Shown: positions 1-8,559, counted from the stretch's first letter. The stretch: DNA of 64,000 nucleotides from Aquamicrobium aerolatum DSM 21857 (GCF_900113935.1 NZ_FORF01000005.1:1-64000), one strand, 5' to 3'. The notes: generated by a model not told the origin, from the letters alone. Made by a program: numbers and translations.

Positions 1-200
1 CGGTCAAGCTCTTCGCGCCATGCCCCCATCCGCGGATAGGGCTGATGCTTGCGCTCGTAGCGGAACTCGGTCTCGTCCGAGCGCAGCACCTTGCGCACCA
101 CTTTCCGTGAAACCTTCAACTCGCGGCAAATCGCCTTGATCGACTTGCCCTGAACCCGCGAAAGCCGGCGTATCTTTGCAATCGTCTCCACAATCAACAT
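1..200 (-). CDS. istA: IS21-family transposase IstA, N-terminal fragment (runs off the edge)
   Basis: From the ATG at 200-198 the leftward frame is open to the window edge (66 codons). It encodes an N-terminal helix-turn-helix region of IstA type: residues 1-20 include LIVETIAKIRRLSRVQGKS, followed by KAICRELKVSRKVVRKVLRS and a FRYERKHQPYP stretch, a sequence pattern typical of IS21 transposases. IstA is the DDE recombinase that works with the AAA+ helper IstB; neither the DDE domain nor istB is visible here. A 66-codon open frame at 4-204 on the same strand is an out-of-frame shadow of this gene. The insertion borders a truncated ABC ATPase gene at 304. Confidence 0.8.
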   Translation of the reverse strand, partial: MLIVETIAKIRRLSRVQGKSIKAICRELKVSRKVVRKVLRSDETEFRYERKHQPYPRMGAWREELD

Positions 201-210
201 CCAAAACACA

Positions 211-237
211 AATGCCTCCGATGAAACCGGAGGCATT
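211..237. terminator. Hairpin inside the IS end, possible transcription insulator
   Basis: A perfect 10-bp inverted repeat, AATGCCTCCG (211-220) and CGGAGGCATT (228-237), with a 7-base loop, lies between the IS tip and istA. The right arm is followed by TTTTG on the + strand. It could stop transcripts leaving the element toward the ABC genes or entering istA from outside. Function is inferred from shape only. Confidence 0.45.
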
Positions 238-290
238 TTGATGACCCCACGTTAAGGGGTCCCGTTTGGACGAAAATCACCCCTTAAACA

Positions 291-1773
291 GGGTCCTCAT
301 TCCATGAAAAATCACAATCTCGACCTCTACGCCGACCTGCATGGTGTTCCGCAGGAGGAGCGCAAAGAGCGCTTTTCACGCATGCTCGAAATGACCGACA
401 TGGCGCGGTTCACCGAACGTCCTGCCGGAAAGCTGTCGGGGGGCATGAAGCAGAAGCTGGGCCTCGCCTGCACCTTGGTCCGCTCTCCCGATCTCCTGCT
501 ACTGGACGAACCGAGCGTCGGCGTCGACCCGCTGTCGCGGCGTGACCTGTGGAAGATCGTGCAGCAGCTCGTCGAGGACGAAAAGCTCAGCGTGATCATC
601 AGCACGGCCTACATGGACGAGGCCGAGCGCTGTGCGCAAGTTTTCGTCATGAACAACGGCAAGCTGCTGGCGGAGGGGCCACCTGCCGATCTTCAAAGCC
701 AGGCAAAGGGTTTGACCTTTACGGCCGCACCACCTGACCGAATGCCTGCGCGCGAACTGCAGGCCCGGTTGATCGATGCGCCTGATCTTATCGTCGATGC
801 CGTTCCAAGGGGCGGCAATGTCAGCTTCATCCGCCAAAAGAACGCCAACGAGGCGCAGATTGCGGAGCTTTTGCACGACGCCCCCTTCGAGCCACGCGGC
901 GAAGAGCTGGAAGATGCTTTCATGATGATGCTGCGCCAGCACGAACAGGAAAGCGGCGCGACAGCGCCGAAGCCCGCGACCGCCGTCGACACGGAAGAGC
1001 CTCGGCAGCGCAATGGGGACAAGCCTGTCATCGTCGTGCGTGATCTGGTTCGCAAATTCGGCGACTTCAATGCCGTAGCCAGCACATCCTTCGACGTTGC
1101 CCAGGGCGAAATTTTCGGGCTGCTCGGTCCGAACGGCGCGGGAAAGACGACCACCTTTCGCATGCTCTGCGGCTTGCTTCCGGCAACCAGCGGCCATCTG
1201 GAGGTCGCGGGGCTCAACCTGCGCAACGCGCGCGCCGAAGCGCGCGGCCGCATCGGCTACGTATCCCAGAAGTTTGCGCTCTACGGCAATCTCTCCGTTC
1301 TCCAAAATCTGGAGTTCTTCGGCGGCGCCTACGGACTACGCGGCAAGGCGCTGCGCTCCCGCATCGCTGCCTCTCTGAAACAGTTCGATCTCGATCCCGC
1401 CGCCCAGAGCGGAATCCTTCCCGCCGGCTACAAGCAACGGCTCGCAATGGCCACCGGCCTCTTGCATGAACCGGATATACTCTTTCTGGACGAACCGACT
1501 AGCGGCATCGATCCTCTCGCCCGTCGTGCTTTCTGGCGCACCATCACCTCGCTCGCCAAGGGTGGGGTGACGATCATCATCACCACCCACTTCATGGAAG
1601 AGGCCGAATACTGCGACCGGATCGCCATCCAGGACGCAGGGGAAATGCTGGCCCTTGGCACACCCAGGGAAGTCAGGACGCAGGCAGGCGATGCCGGCAC
1701 GGACATGAACAACGCCTTCATCGCCATCGTCGAACAAGGCCGCGCCGCACGTGACCGAAAGCACGCCGCATGA
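291..1773 (+). pseudogene. ybhF: 5'-truncated YbhF-type tandem ABC ATPase
   Basis: The open frame from ATG 304 codes for 489 residues with two ABC ATPase domains of the YbhF/RbbA type, the motor of a drug/cation exporter using two ABC-2 permeases. The first domain lacks its Walker A and Q-loop: the protein opens in the helical region just before LSGGMKQK (residues ~41-48) and the Walker B LLLLDEP. The second domain is whole: Walker A GPNGAGKTT (~277), an atypical signature LPAGYKQR, Walker B ILFLDEP. Intact YbhF is about 580 residues, so roughly 90 are missing, exactly where the IS21 end stops (290). No good ribosome site precedes ATG 304. A stable partial protein is possible but the first ATP site cannot form. 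It overlaps the next gene by ATGA (1770-1773). Confidence 0.85.
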
Positions 1774-2899
1774 GCGCTTCAGGCTTCACCACGCGCATCG
1801 TCGCCCTCACCCGCAAAGAAACCCGCCAGATGCTGCGTGCCGCAGCAATCTGGTCGTCGGCTTGCTGCTGCCGGTCGTGCTGATCCTGCTGTTCGGCTAC
1901 GGCCTCTCCTTCGACGTGAAAGATGCACGCGTGACGGTGGTGCTGGAGGATAGCTCGCCGACGGCGCGCAATTTGGTTTCCGGGCTGCAAGGCTCTTCTT
2001 ATCTGGCTCCCACGTGGGCAACCTCCATGGCACAGGCCGAGCGGATGGTCCGCGCCGGCGAGACCGACGCCATCCTGCGCGTGCCGGGCGACTTCTCACG
2101 GCGTCTCGCCGCTGGGGCGGGAAAATTGCAGCTTCTCCTTAACGGCGTCGATTCCAACACCGCTGCGGCAATCGAAGGCTATGTCTCCGGTGCTTTGGCC
2201 GTACCACTGCAACGGCAGGGCGATCGAGCTGGCAACAAGCCGGCCGGCGTCGGTTCCATCGTGATCGCTCAGCGCATGTGGTTCAACGAAGCCGGACAGA
2301 GCACCTGGTATCTGGTGCCGGGGCTGATCGTGCTAGTGATGACACTGATCGGGGCGTTTCTGACGTCGCTACTCGTCGCCCGCGAATGGGAGCGCGGCAC
2401 GCTGGAATCGCTGTTCGTTACCCCAGTCCGCCCGCTGGAACTCGTGCTATCGAAGCTTGCGCCCTACATCATCATCGGCGGCATCGATCTCATCATGTGC
2501 CTGCTCGCGGCGAAATACCTGTTCCAGGTGCCGATGCGCGGCTCGCTCTGGATCATCATCGTCTCGTCGCTTCTCTACCTCATGGTATCGCTGGCGCTTG
2601 GCCTCTTCATCTCGGCCGCCACGCGCAATCAGTTCGCCGCCAGCCAGATGGCGCTGCTGGCAAGTTTCATGCCCGCGATGATGCTATCAGGCTTCGTCTT
2701 CGATCTGCGCAACATGCCCGTGATCATCCAGATAATCAGCCAGGCCCTACCGGCGACTCACTTCATGGGACTGATCAAGACGCTTTTCATGGCCGGCGAC
2801 TACTGGCCAGACATCCTGAAAAGTTGCGCCATTCTCACGCTCTACACCACCGTGCTGATAGTTCTGACGCGCCGGCTGCTCATCAAGAACTTGGACTGA
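1770..2899 (+). pseudogene. ybhS: Frameshifted YbhS-type ABC-2 permease
   Basis: Translation from ATG 1770 gives MSASGFTTRIVALTRKETRQ then loses the family sequence and hits TGA at 1881. The -1 frame then carries a clean ABC-2 permease from SNLVVGLLLPVVLILLFGYG to the end. The break sits at 1837-1842 (GTGCCGC), where a Leu-Arg-Asp-Arg reading would need one more base. If repaired the protein is about 376 residues, matching E. coli YbhS. The rest looks normal: a membrane anchor, a large soluble loop, then five C-terminal membrane segments with the LVAREWERGTLESLFVTP signature. ATGA overlap with ybhF and a 4-base gap to ybhR show one operon. Either a real lesion or a one-base sequencing error; a GTG-started frame from 1751 does not fit the family N-terminus. 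Confidence 0.8.
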
Positions 2900-2903
2900 C
2901 GCA

Positions 2904-4016
2904 ATGGCCAGACTGATCGATTATTTCGCCCGCATGCTGTCGCTGATCCTCAAGGAGATGCTGGCACTGGTCAAGGATCCCGCGAACCGCACCCTGCTCT
3001 TCGCGCCGGCAATCATGCAGGCGCTGCTGTTCGGTTATGGCGCGACCTACGATCTGACCTACGCGCCCTACGCCGTCCTCGACCAGAGCCGCAACGCGGC
3101 ATCAACCGAACTGCTGGCGCGACTCGACGGACCAGGAGTCTTCGAGCGTGTCGCTACGCTGACCTCGTCAAGCCAGATCGCGGAACAAATCGACAGCGGT
3201 AGCGCCCTGCTCGTAATCAGCATCCCCTCCGACTTTGAAACGCGCCTTGCCGCGGGCCGGGAGGCCCCGTTGCAACTCATCCTCGACGGGCGCAACTCCT
3301 CCACCGCCGGCCTGGCGTCGGCATACGTCGGCGCGATCGTCTCCGACTACAACCGGTCACTCGGAATCTCGGCCCCGGTCACGATCGAGCGCCGCTCATG
3401 GTTCAACCCCAATCTCGAATCCCGCTGGAACATGTTGCCGGCGCTGATCGCGGCCCTCAGCATGATGCAGACGCTCCTGCTGTCGGCACTCTCCGTCGCG
3501 CGCGAACGCGAGCAAGGTACGTTCGACCAGTTGCTGGTGACGCCACTCACGCCGCTTCAGATTCTCGTCGGGAAGGCACTGCCGTCCATGCTGATCGGCA
3601 TCTTCCAGTCGACCCTCATCTTCCTGATTATCCTGTTCTGGTTCCAGATCCCGATGAACGGATCGGTCTGGTTGCTCTATCTCGGACTTGCCATGTTCAC
3701 GCTGGCCTCCGTAGGCATCGGCCTGTCGATCTCCGCAGTGTCGCTGACCATGCAACAGGCCATGCTCTACACCTTTATGATCATCATGCCCTTGATGCTG
3801 CTGTCCGGCCTGCTGACGCCCGTACGCAACATGCCGGCGATCCTGCAGGTCGTGACTTACATAAATCCGCTGCGTTTCGGCGTCGATCTCGTCCGCAGGG
3901 TCTATGTCGAAGGTGCGACGTTTTCGGATGTCGCCTTCAACTTCGTTCCCCTCATCCTTGTCGCAGCCGTCACCTTGCCGCTCGCCGCATGGCTGTTCCG
4001 CAACCGTCTATCCTAG
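2904..4016 (+). CDS. ybhR: YbhR-type ABC-2 permease
   Basis: A 370-residue integral membrane protein of the ABC2_membrane_3 type. It has an N-terminal membrane segment (~25-45, ending LLFGYG), a soluble domain of about 120 residues, then five or six C-terminal segments from about residue 175. The conserved LSVAREREQGTFDQLLVTPLTP stretch marks the cytoplasmic coupling region. It would pair with YbhS and YbhF, usually with a YbhG-type membrane-fusion protein, to export small toxic molecules through TolC. No membrane-fusion gene is visible here; it may lie beyond the IS. This third gene is intact, while the two upstream partners are damaged, so the pump is probably inactive. Confidence 0.85.
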   Translation: MARLIDYFARMLSLILKEMLALVKDPANRTLLFAPAIMQALLFGYGATYDLTYAPYAVLDQSRNAASTELLARLDGPGVFERVATLTSSSQIAEQIDSGSALLVISIPSDFETRLAAGREAPLQLILDGRNSSTAGLASAYVGAIVSDYNRSLGISAPVTIERRSWFNPNLESRWNMLPALIAALSMMQTLLLSALSVAREREQGTFDQLLVTPLTPLQILVGKALPSMLIGIFQSTLIFLIILFWFQIPMNGSVWLLYLGLAMFTLASVGIGLSISAVSLTMQQAMLYTFMIIMPLMLLSGLLTPVRNMPAILQVVTYINPLRFGVDLVRRVYVEGATFSDVAFNFVPLILVAAVTLPLAAWLFRNRLS

Positions 4017-4113
4017 GCCCGATCGCGTCTGAAGTTGCATCAAGGCGCAATCCGTGGAACCAAATTGCGGCCCCTATCGTTGCTTTCCTGTCAACATTAT
4101 CAGGGAGAGTTTC

Positions 4114-4197
4114 ATGCTACGTGGTGGCTTGCTTTGGCTGATCGGCATTCCGATTCCCGTGATCATCATTTTGTGGTTTCTCGGCTACCTTTCCTGA
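4114..4197 (+). CDS. Tiny hydrophobic membrane peptide (27 aa)
   Basis: A short frame, ATG 4114 to TGA 4195-4197, follows a good ribosome site (CAGGGAGAG, 4101-4109). The 27 residues form a single membrane helix with LIGIPIPVIIILWFLGYL in the middle. Small one-helix proteins of this kind occur in alphaproteobacteria, but I cannot name a family. It lies about 100 bases after ybhR and faces tolC's terminator. Support: the strong ribosome site and the uniformly hydrophobic composition. Confidence 0.45.
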   Translation: MLRGGLLWLIGIPIPVIIILWFLGYLS

Positions 4198-4349
4198 CCT
4201 AGGCGAGCGTCTGCAGCGAGTGTTGAGACTCAGCAGCTATTGTGGAAACCCAAAAAGGCGTCCGCAGACTCGTTTGGCCTGCTGACGAGCACCTGACGAT
4301 TGCCGGGACCTCGCCCAACGCTCAATTCTCAAGGCAGTGACAAAGTCAT

Positions 4350-4387
4350 TCAGAAAAAACAAAACCCCGCCAGAATGACGGGGTTTG
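4350..4387 (-). terminator. Intrinsic terminator of tolC
   Basis: On the leftward strand an 8-bp stem (4362-4369 with 4379-4386: AAACCCCG/CGGGGTTT, 9-base loop) is followed by TTTTGTTTTTTC. It lies 43 bases after the tolC stop. Confidence 0.8.
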
Positions 4388-4429
4388 TCAGTTGTTTAAC
4401 ATCGACGCGAAGGCCGAGTTTAACAGAGA

Positions 4430-5803
4430 TCAGCGACCATCCGGGGTCTTGGTGCCGTACCACTTGTCCTTCACCGCATCGTAATGCTCGCGCGGGTTGT
4501 AGCTGGCAACGCTGAGGCCCAGACGTTCAGGCGACAAGCGACCGATGGCAGACAGAATCGCATAGCTAGCCGCGACGAGATCACGCTCGGCGACTGCCAA
4601 GTTGATCTGCGCTGAAATCACGTCTGCCTGGGCATTCAACACATCCAGCGTAGTCCGCTGACCGACATTGCGCTCTTCGATCACGCCGTTAAGCGCAAGC
4701 TGCGCCGCCGAAACCAGCTCACGCTGGGCAGAAATAACCTGCTGCGTGGAAATGTAGCTGGTCCAGTAGGACGTCACCGCCTGACGAACCTGGTCGCGCG
4801 TCACATCAACTTGGATTCGAGTCTGTCCCAGCGACTCCTTCGCCTGACGGACCTGCGCCGAAGCGCGACCACCCTGGTAGATCGGGACAGTCAGATTGAG
4901 GCCAACCGCAGCACTGTCAGTCCGGCTGTAGCCACCTGTTACGCCCGGAAGGTTGGAATCACGAAAACCAGTGCTGATCCCTGCCTGCGCACTCACCTGC
5001 GGAAGCATCGCACCCTCGGCCACCTTCACCGAGAAGTCGGCAGCGTCGACAAGGTGTTGCGTCGCCTTTATCGCAGGATGCTCCTGCAACGCGATTGCCA
5101 TTGCCTGTTCGAGGTTTGCCGGCAGAAGCCGATTAACCGGCGACGGTGCATCCAGACGACCAGGACGGTCACCGATGAATGACAGATAGGCTGCTTCACT
5201 GGCAAGCGCCTGAGCACGTGCTGCGCTGAGCTGCGCCTGAGCGGCAGCCTGTGTCGCCTGCGCCTGAGCTACGTCCGTACGGGTGCCCTCACCCACTTCG
5301 AAGCGCGAGCTGGCCGCGCGCACCTGCTCGCCCAGAAATTCGAGATTGCGCTCGCGGTAAACGGCGATACGACGATCCCGGATCACATCAACAAAGGCCG
5401 TCGCGGCATTGAGCAGGATATCCTGCTCCGTATTCGTCAGCGATTCGTTGGAAGCACGAACGCGCGCCTCTGCGGCTGCAACGTTGTTGCCGGTCTGAAA
5501 TCCATCGAAAAGCGACTGCTCGATCTGAATTCCCATCGAGCCTGTCGTGATGTCGACATTGCCAAACTGACGACTCGCACCAACACTGCCGGTTGCCCCG
5601 ACACGCGGCCGCCAACCGGACTTGGCAATTGCGACACCCTCATCGGTGACGCGCACGCCAGCACGTGAATAGTTCAGGCTCGAATTGTTTTGATAGGCCT
5701 TTGCCAGAGCGCCATTGATAGATTCAGCCACCGCTGGGGATGCGAGCGCAAGCACACCAGAGAGGATGAAGGTTGCAAAAAAGCCTTTGCGAACTCCAGA
5801 CAC
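4430..5803 (-). CDS. tolC: TolC-family outer-membrane efflux protein
   Basis: A 457-residue outer-membrane channel of the TolC family (BepC in Brucella). It serves as the exit duct for RND and ABC efflux pumps and type I secretion. A signal peptide is clear (positively charged start, hydrophobic core, ASPAVA-E cut after residue 26). Two repeated halves follow, each with a beta-barrel part and long alpha helices rich in Ala, Gln and Arg, for example QVRAASSRFEVGEGTRTDVAQ and its second-half counterpart LNGVIEERNVGQRTTLDVLNAQ. Length is usual. It is transcribed alone, between its own terminator and a 295-base upstream region with an inverted repeat at 5960-5975. It lies next to the damaged YbhFSR exporter, which would use a TolC-type channel. 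Confidence 0.93.
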   Translation of the reverse strand: MSGVRKGFFATFILSGVLALASPAVAESINGALAKAYQNNSSLNYSRAGVRVTDEGVAIAKSGWRPRVGATGSVGASRQFGNVDITTGSMGIQIEQSLFDGFQTGNNVAAAEARVRASNESLTNTEQDILLNAATAFVDVIRDRRIAVYRERNLEFLGEQVRAASSRFEVGEGTRTDVAQAQATQAAAQAQLSAARAQALASEAAYLSFIGDRPGRLDAPSPVNRLLPANLEQAMAIALQEHPAIKATQHLVDAADFSVKVAEGAMLPQVSAQAGISTGFRDSNLPGVTGGYSRTDSAAVGLNLTVPIYQGGRASAQVRQAKESLGQTRIQVDVTRDQVRQAVTSYWTSYISTQQVISAQRELVSAAQLALNGVIEERNVGQRTTLDVLNAQADVISAQINLAVAERDLVAASYAILSAIGRLSPERLGLSVASYNPREHYDAVKDKWYGTKTPDGR

Positions 5804-5959
5804 AAAACACCTCTTATCTTCGACTGATGATGCCGACGCCCACCATCCGAACCCAAACCCACCGTCTTAGACCGACGACGAATAGCCACAGTCACAGGAC
5901 CGGATCGCAACGGTCTTGCAAAATTTGGGCGACCCTACACCAAAAGATGCGTGAAGGCC

Positions 5960-5975
5960 GTTACAGATTGGTAAC
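5960..5975. promoter_or_regulatory. Inverted repeat upstream of tolC, possible operator
   Basis: GTTAC-N6-GTAAC, a perfect 5-bp dyad, sits 157 bases before the tolC start in the only gene-free stretch of this area (5804-6098). Such spacing suits a dimeric regulator. The regulator is unknown to me. Confidence 0.3.
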
Positions 5976-6014
5976 AATTCAGGTTTTTTTCACAATTGGG
6001 GAACACCCGCTGAC

Positions 6015-6050
6015 AACAACAAAATGCCCGGAGCTTGCGCTGCCGGGCAT
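6015..6050 (-). terminator. Intrinsic terminator downstream of the pcm-like gene
   Basis: An 8-bp perfect stem ATGCCCGG/CCGGGCAT (6024-6031, 6043-6050) with an 11-base loop, followed on the leftward strand by TTTTGTTGTTG. It lies 49 bases after the stop at 6099 and separates this gene from tolC. Confidence 0.75.
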
Positions 6051-6098
6051 ATCTTAGTCACCGCTGATCTTGCAGTTACGCTAACGCGCAATCGAACG

Positions 6099-6773
6099 TC
6101 AGAACTGGAAAACGGGCGCTACACGGAATTCGTCCAGTGGACGAAGCGCCGCGTTGAACGCATGCCGCGCTGAAACGACGCCCTCTTCCTTGACATAGAG
6201 CATCGCACGGGCGGCGTTGCCGACCCCGATGACCGCCACAAGACGACCACCATCGCGCAATTGATCAAGCAGCGCGGCTGGAACGGCATCAACAGCGCCA
6301 TTGATGAAGATCACGTCATATGGACCACCGGCCGGATGGCCAGCCGCTAAAGCACCCTCCACAACGGTCACGTTGCCGCACTCCACCTGTGGAAGAATCT
6401 CCCGCGCCCGCGTCGCCAGTTCCGCGTCGCTCTCAAGCGCCACGACAGATGCACCGAGCCTGGAGAGAATCGCGCTTGAATATCCGGTGCCGCAGCCAAC
6501 ATCGAGAATCACGTCGTCCGGACGAATTTCGATCAACTGCACCAGCCGCGCAAACGGCGACGGCTCCATGAGATATCGGGCGGCGTGACCGTCACGAGCA
6601 GGCGCGATCTGAATATCTTCATCGATGTAAGCCAGCGGCTCGCGCCCCGCAGGCACAAACTTCTCGCGCGGCATCGCAAGCATTGCCGACAAGATGGCAA
6701 TGTTTGTCACGTCGGTGGTCCTGATCTGACCATCGACCATCTTAACGCGCAATTCCTGGAAATCGATCGACAT
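6099..6773 (-). CDS. pcm: Protein-L-isoaspartate O-methyltransferase family protein
   Basis: A 224-residue SAM-dependent methyltransferase of the PCMT family, which repairs isoaspartyl residues in aged proteins. The SAM-binding motif I is clear (DVGCGTGYSS, residues 91-100), with the acidic strand-2 residue in VALESD. Upstream the family motif region reads ARYLMEPSPFARLVQ instead of the usual Ser-Gln-Pro active-site segment, so true isoaspartyl repair activity is not certain. This variant is common next to tolC in Hyphomicrobiales. Start ATG 6773-6771 fits the conserved N-terminus. It lies upstream of tolC in the same direction, with a terminator between them. Confidence 0.82.
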   Translation of the reverse strand: MSIDFQELRVKMVDGQIRTTDVTNIAILSAMLAMPREKFVPAGREPLAYIDEDIQIAPARDGHAARYLMEPSPFARLVQLIEIRPDDVILDVGCGTGYSSAILSRLGASVVALESDAELATRAREILPQVECGNVTVVEGALAAGHPAGGPYDVIFINGAVDAVPAALLDQLRDGGRLVAVIGVGNAARAMLYVKEEGVVSARHAFNAALRPLDEFRVAPVFQF

Positions 6774-6852
6774 TTATACACCTGCCCGGCGTGGCCGTAA
6801 TTCAACAAGAACAGCCCGCTAGATCAAATGCATTCCCGCCGTGATGGCAGAT

Positions 6853-6926
6853 TGGAGGCCTCGCCCGGAATCGAACCGGGATGCAAGGATTTGCAGTCCT
6901 CTGCGTAACCACTCCGCCACGAGGCC
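6853..6926 (-). tRNA. tRNA-Cys (anticodon GCA)
   Basis: A 74-nt cloverleaf: acceptor stem GGCCTCG/CGAGGCC, discriminator T and an encoded CCA end. The anticodon loop is CTGCAAA (anticodon GCA). The T-arm is TTCGATTC in a CCCGG/CCGGG stem. Confidence 0.97.
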
Positions 6927-7064
6927 TCACCGCACTTGGGCGTTCTGGCGCCTCAATAGGTTGGACAGATTTCCCCGTCAAGCTGTGAACTGTCTTTTGG
7001 AGCTAAAAACCTTTCAAGATCGGTGAATTACGGTCTGCAGCCCAAATGAGATGCGCGATCAGGA

Positions 7065-7355
7065 TCAGGAAGGACCGTTCCGATCCCGACACCGCCGACG
7101 CCCTCGCCGCTCGGCCCACCAAATCTCCATGCGTCGCCGCCAACGTCGCACGGTGGCAAAGTCATAAGACAGGATGAACAGACCGAGCGGAATCATCCAG
7201 AAGCCAAGAATCGGCAGAAAACCAAGACAGCCGCCGAGAACAAGAAGGCTGCCAATCGTGATCCGCGCCGCACGAGAGCGCGGCAGCCGAAATTCCCGCC
7301 CCATCACCCTGATCCTGCGAGCTGCTTCCTGCCGGACCTGTGGCTCAACTTCCAT
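7065..7355 (-). CDS. Small basic membrane protein, PGPGW-like
   Basis: A 96-residue protein with two closely spaced membrane segments (about residues 30-45 and 49-65: GSLLVLGGCLGFLPILGFW and the following LGLFILSYDF) and an Arg-rich C-terminal tail (RRWRRRMEIWWAERRGRRR). The pattern of small turn-linked hairpin helices followed by a basic tail resembles the small transmembrane PGPGW family seen in many alphaproteobacteria, although the Pro-Gly turn reads FLPILGFW here. Function is unknown. It stands alone between the two tRNA genes. Confidence 0.6.
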   Translation of the reverse strand: MEVEPQVRQEAARRIRVMGREFRLPRSRAARITIGSLLVLGGCLGFLPILGFWMIPLGLFILSYDFATVRRWRRRMEIWWAERRGRRRCRDRNGPS

Positions 7356-7536
7356 GATCTGCCGATCTCCTGATTATGCGCGATGGATATGCAACGTCCG
7401 TGGACCGCATCATATGAGGTCGCAAAAGACCAGCTGCCATAAGGTCAGCTGTGAAAAGATTGAAAAAATTCAAAAGCCTCTTGGCAAACATGAAAACAGT
7501 TTGCTATAGGCAGCCTCGTTCAACACGAGCAGCTGT

Positions 7537-7611
7537 TCCCCGGTAGCTCAGTGGTAGAGCAACCGGCTGTTAACCGGTTGGTCGCTGGTTCGAATCCGGC
7601 CCGGGGAGCCA
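7537..7611 (+). tRNA. tRNA-Asn (anticodon GTT)
   Basis: A 75-nt cloverleaf: acceptor TCCCCGG/CCGGGGA, discriminator G, encoded CCA. The anticodon loop is CTGTTAA (GTT). The T-loop is TTCGAAT. It lies 230 bases upstream of lexA. Confidence 0.97.
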
Positions 7612-7777
7612 CTTATCCATATCATCAATAAGTTCGAGCAACCGGCTCACCTATTGGATTGGACATTTAACTGTCTTCAACTATCAAAATTGTTCGCTGT
7701 GCGCTTTGCTGCGCACGCAGAACGGGATGATTCCGGGCCTTTCTACGCAAAACCTCATAAATCTTTATATCGTTGCG

Positions 7778-7792
7778 GAACACAAATGGAAC
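7778..7792 (+). promoter_or_regulatory. SOS box (LexA operator) of lexA
   Basis: GAAC-N7-GAAC, the exact reverse complement of the alphaproteobacterial LexA operator GTTC-N7-GTTC, lies 50 bases before the lexA start. It indicates that LexA represses its own gene. Confidence 0.85.
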
Positions 7793-7803
7793 GGATAGTG
7801 TCT

Positions 7804-7818
7804 GTTCATGTTTTGTTT
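7804..7818 (+). promoter_or_regulatory. Second, imperfect SOS box
   Basis: GTTC-N7-GTTT matches the same operator at 7 of 8 fixed bases and sits 26 bases from the first box in the opposite orientation. It may be a weaker second LexA site that sets the threshold of autoregulation. Confidence 0.45.
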
Positions 7819-7841
7819 TGGATGATTCCCACGAGGCGATG

Positions 7842-8558
7842 ATGCTGACGCGCAAGCAACACGAATTGCTGCTGTTCATTCACCAGCGAATGAAAGAATC
7901 GGGCATTCCGCCTTCATTCGATGAAATGAAGGAAGCACTGGATCTTGCTTCAAAGTCAGGAATCCACCGACTGATCACGGCACTCGAGGAACGCGGCTTT
8001 ATCCGCCGCCTTCCCAACCGCGCGCGTGCACTTGAGGTCATACGCCTTCCAGACTCGATTGCGCCGGGCCTCAATACTTCAAAGAAATTCTCGCCGAGCG
8101 TGATTCAAGGGAGCCTTGGACGCTCTGCCGACAAGCCTCATTCTCCGTCAGCCTCCAACGACGATGATGCATCATCGGGCATTTCAGTGCCGGTGATGGG
8201 CCGAATTGCAGCTGGTGTGCCAATCAGTGCCATTCAGCAGCAGACTCATTCGATCAGCGTGCCGCCTGAAATGCTGCGTGGCGGCGAGCATTATGCGCTG
8301 GAAGTGAAAGGCGATTCGATGATCGAGGCAGGCATCCTCGATGGCGATACGGTGATTATCCGCAACGCATCGACCGCGACTGCCGGCGATATCGTCGTGG
8401 CTCTAGTGGATGATGAAGAAGCAACGCTGAAACGCTTCAGACGCAAGGGGGATTCGATTGCGCTTGAGGCTGCAAACCCCGCCTATGAAACACGAATCTT
8501 CGGACCGGATCGCGTCAAGGTTCAGGGCAAGCTGGTCGGATTGATCCGTAGCTATTAA
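7842..8558 (+). CDS. lexA: SOS repressor LexA
   Basis: A 238-residue LexA, repressor of the DNA-damage response. The N-terminal winged helix is at residues 1-65 ([20 protein letters not shown] start, then [16 protein letters not shown] as recognition helix). A linker rich in Ser, Asp and Pro follows. The S24 autopeptidase domain has the Ala124-Gly125 cleavage site, Ser159 (GDSM) and Lys197 as catalytic dyad. Start: the second of two adjacent ATGs (7842) matches the rhizobial family start and sits better behind GAGG (7833-7836) than ATG 7839; the longer open frame upstream runs through the operators and is not coding. Two LexA boxes upstream show autoregulation. Confidence 0.96.
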   Translation: MLTRKQHELLLFIHQRMKESGIPPSFDEMKEALDLASKSGIHRLITALEERGFIRRLPNRARALEVIRLPDSIAPGLNTSKKFSPSVIQGSLGRSADKPHSPSASNDDDASSGISVPVMGRIAAGVPISAIQQQTHSISVPPEMLRGGEHYALEVKGDSMIEAGILDGDTVIIRNASTATAGDIVVALVDDEEATLKRFRRKGDSIALEAANPAYETRIFGPDRVKVQGKLVGLIRSY

Positions 8559-8559
8559 C

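Larger units (their letters stand above)
1..290 (-). mobile_element. IS21-family insertion sequence, one end only
   Basis: The left 290 bases look like the istA-side end of an IS21-family element that continues beyond the window. Read leftward, the end begins TGTTTAAGGGGTGATTTTCG (290 down to 271), with the TG start usual for IS21 ends. A second copy of the core lies in inverted orientation just inside (ACCCCTTAA near 254-262), in line with the repeated terminal sites of this family. Then comes a 10-bp hairpin and the istA start at 200. The outer border at 290 is inferred from the TGT terminus. The 4-8 bp target duplication cannot be tested because the other end is not in the window. Confidence 0.75.

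Noticed and set aside
4-204. 66-codon open frame on the minus strand
   Set aside because: It is out of frame with the IstA N-terminus, which starts at 200 and has clear family sequence.
1837-1842. Programmed frameshift in the first permease gene
   Set aside because: No slippery heptamer or downstream structure at GTGCCGC, and the neighbouring gene is broken too; a mutation or sequence error is simpler.
7692-7723. GTTC...GAAC imperfect dyad between tRNA-Asn and lexA
   Set aside because: Only 10 of 13 positions pair and the spacing does not fit a LexA box; kept out as an operator, at most a weak terminator after the tRNA.
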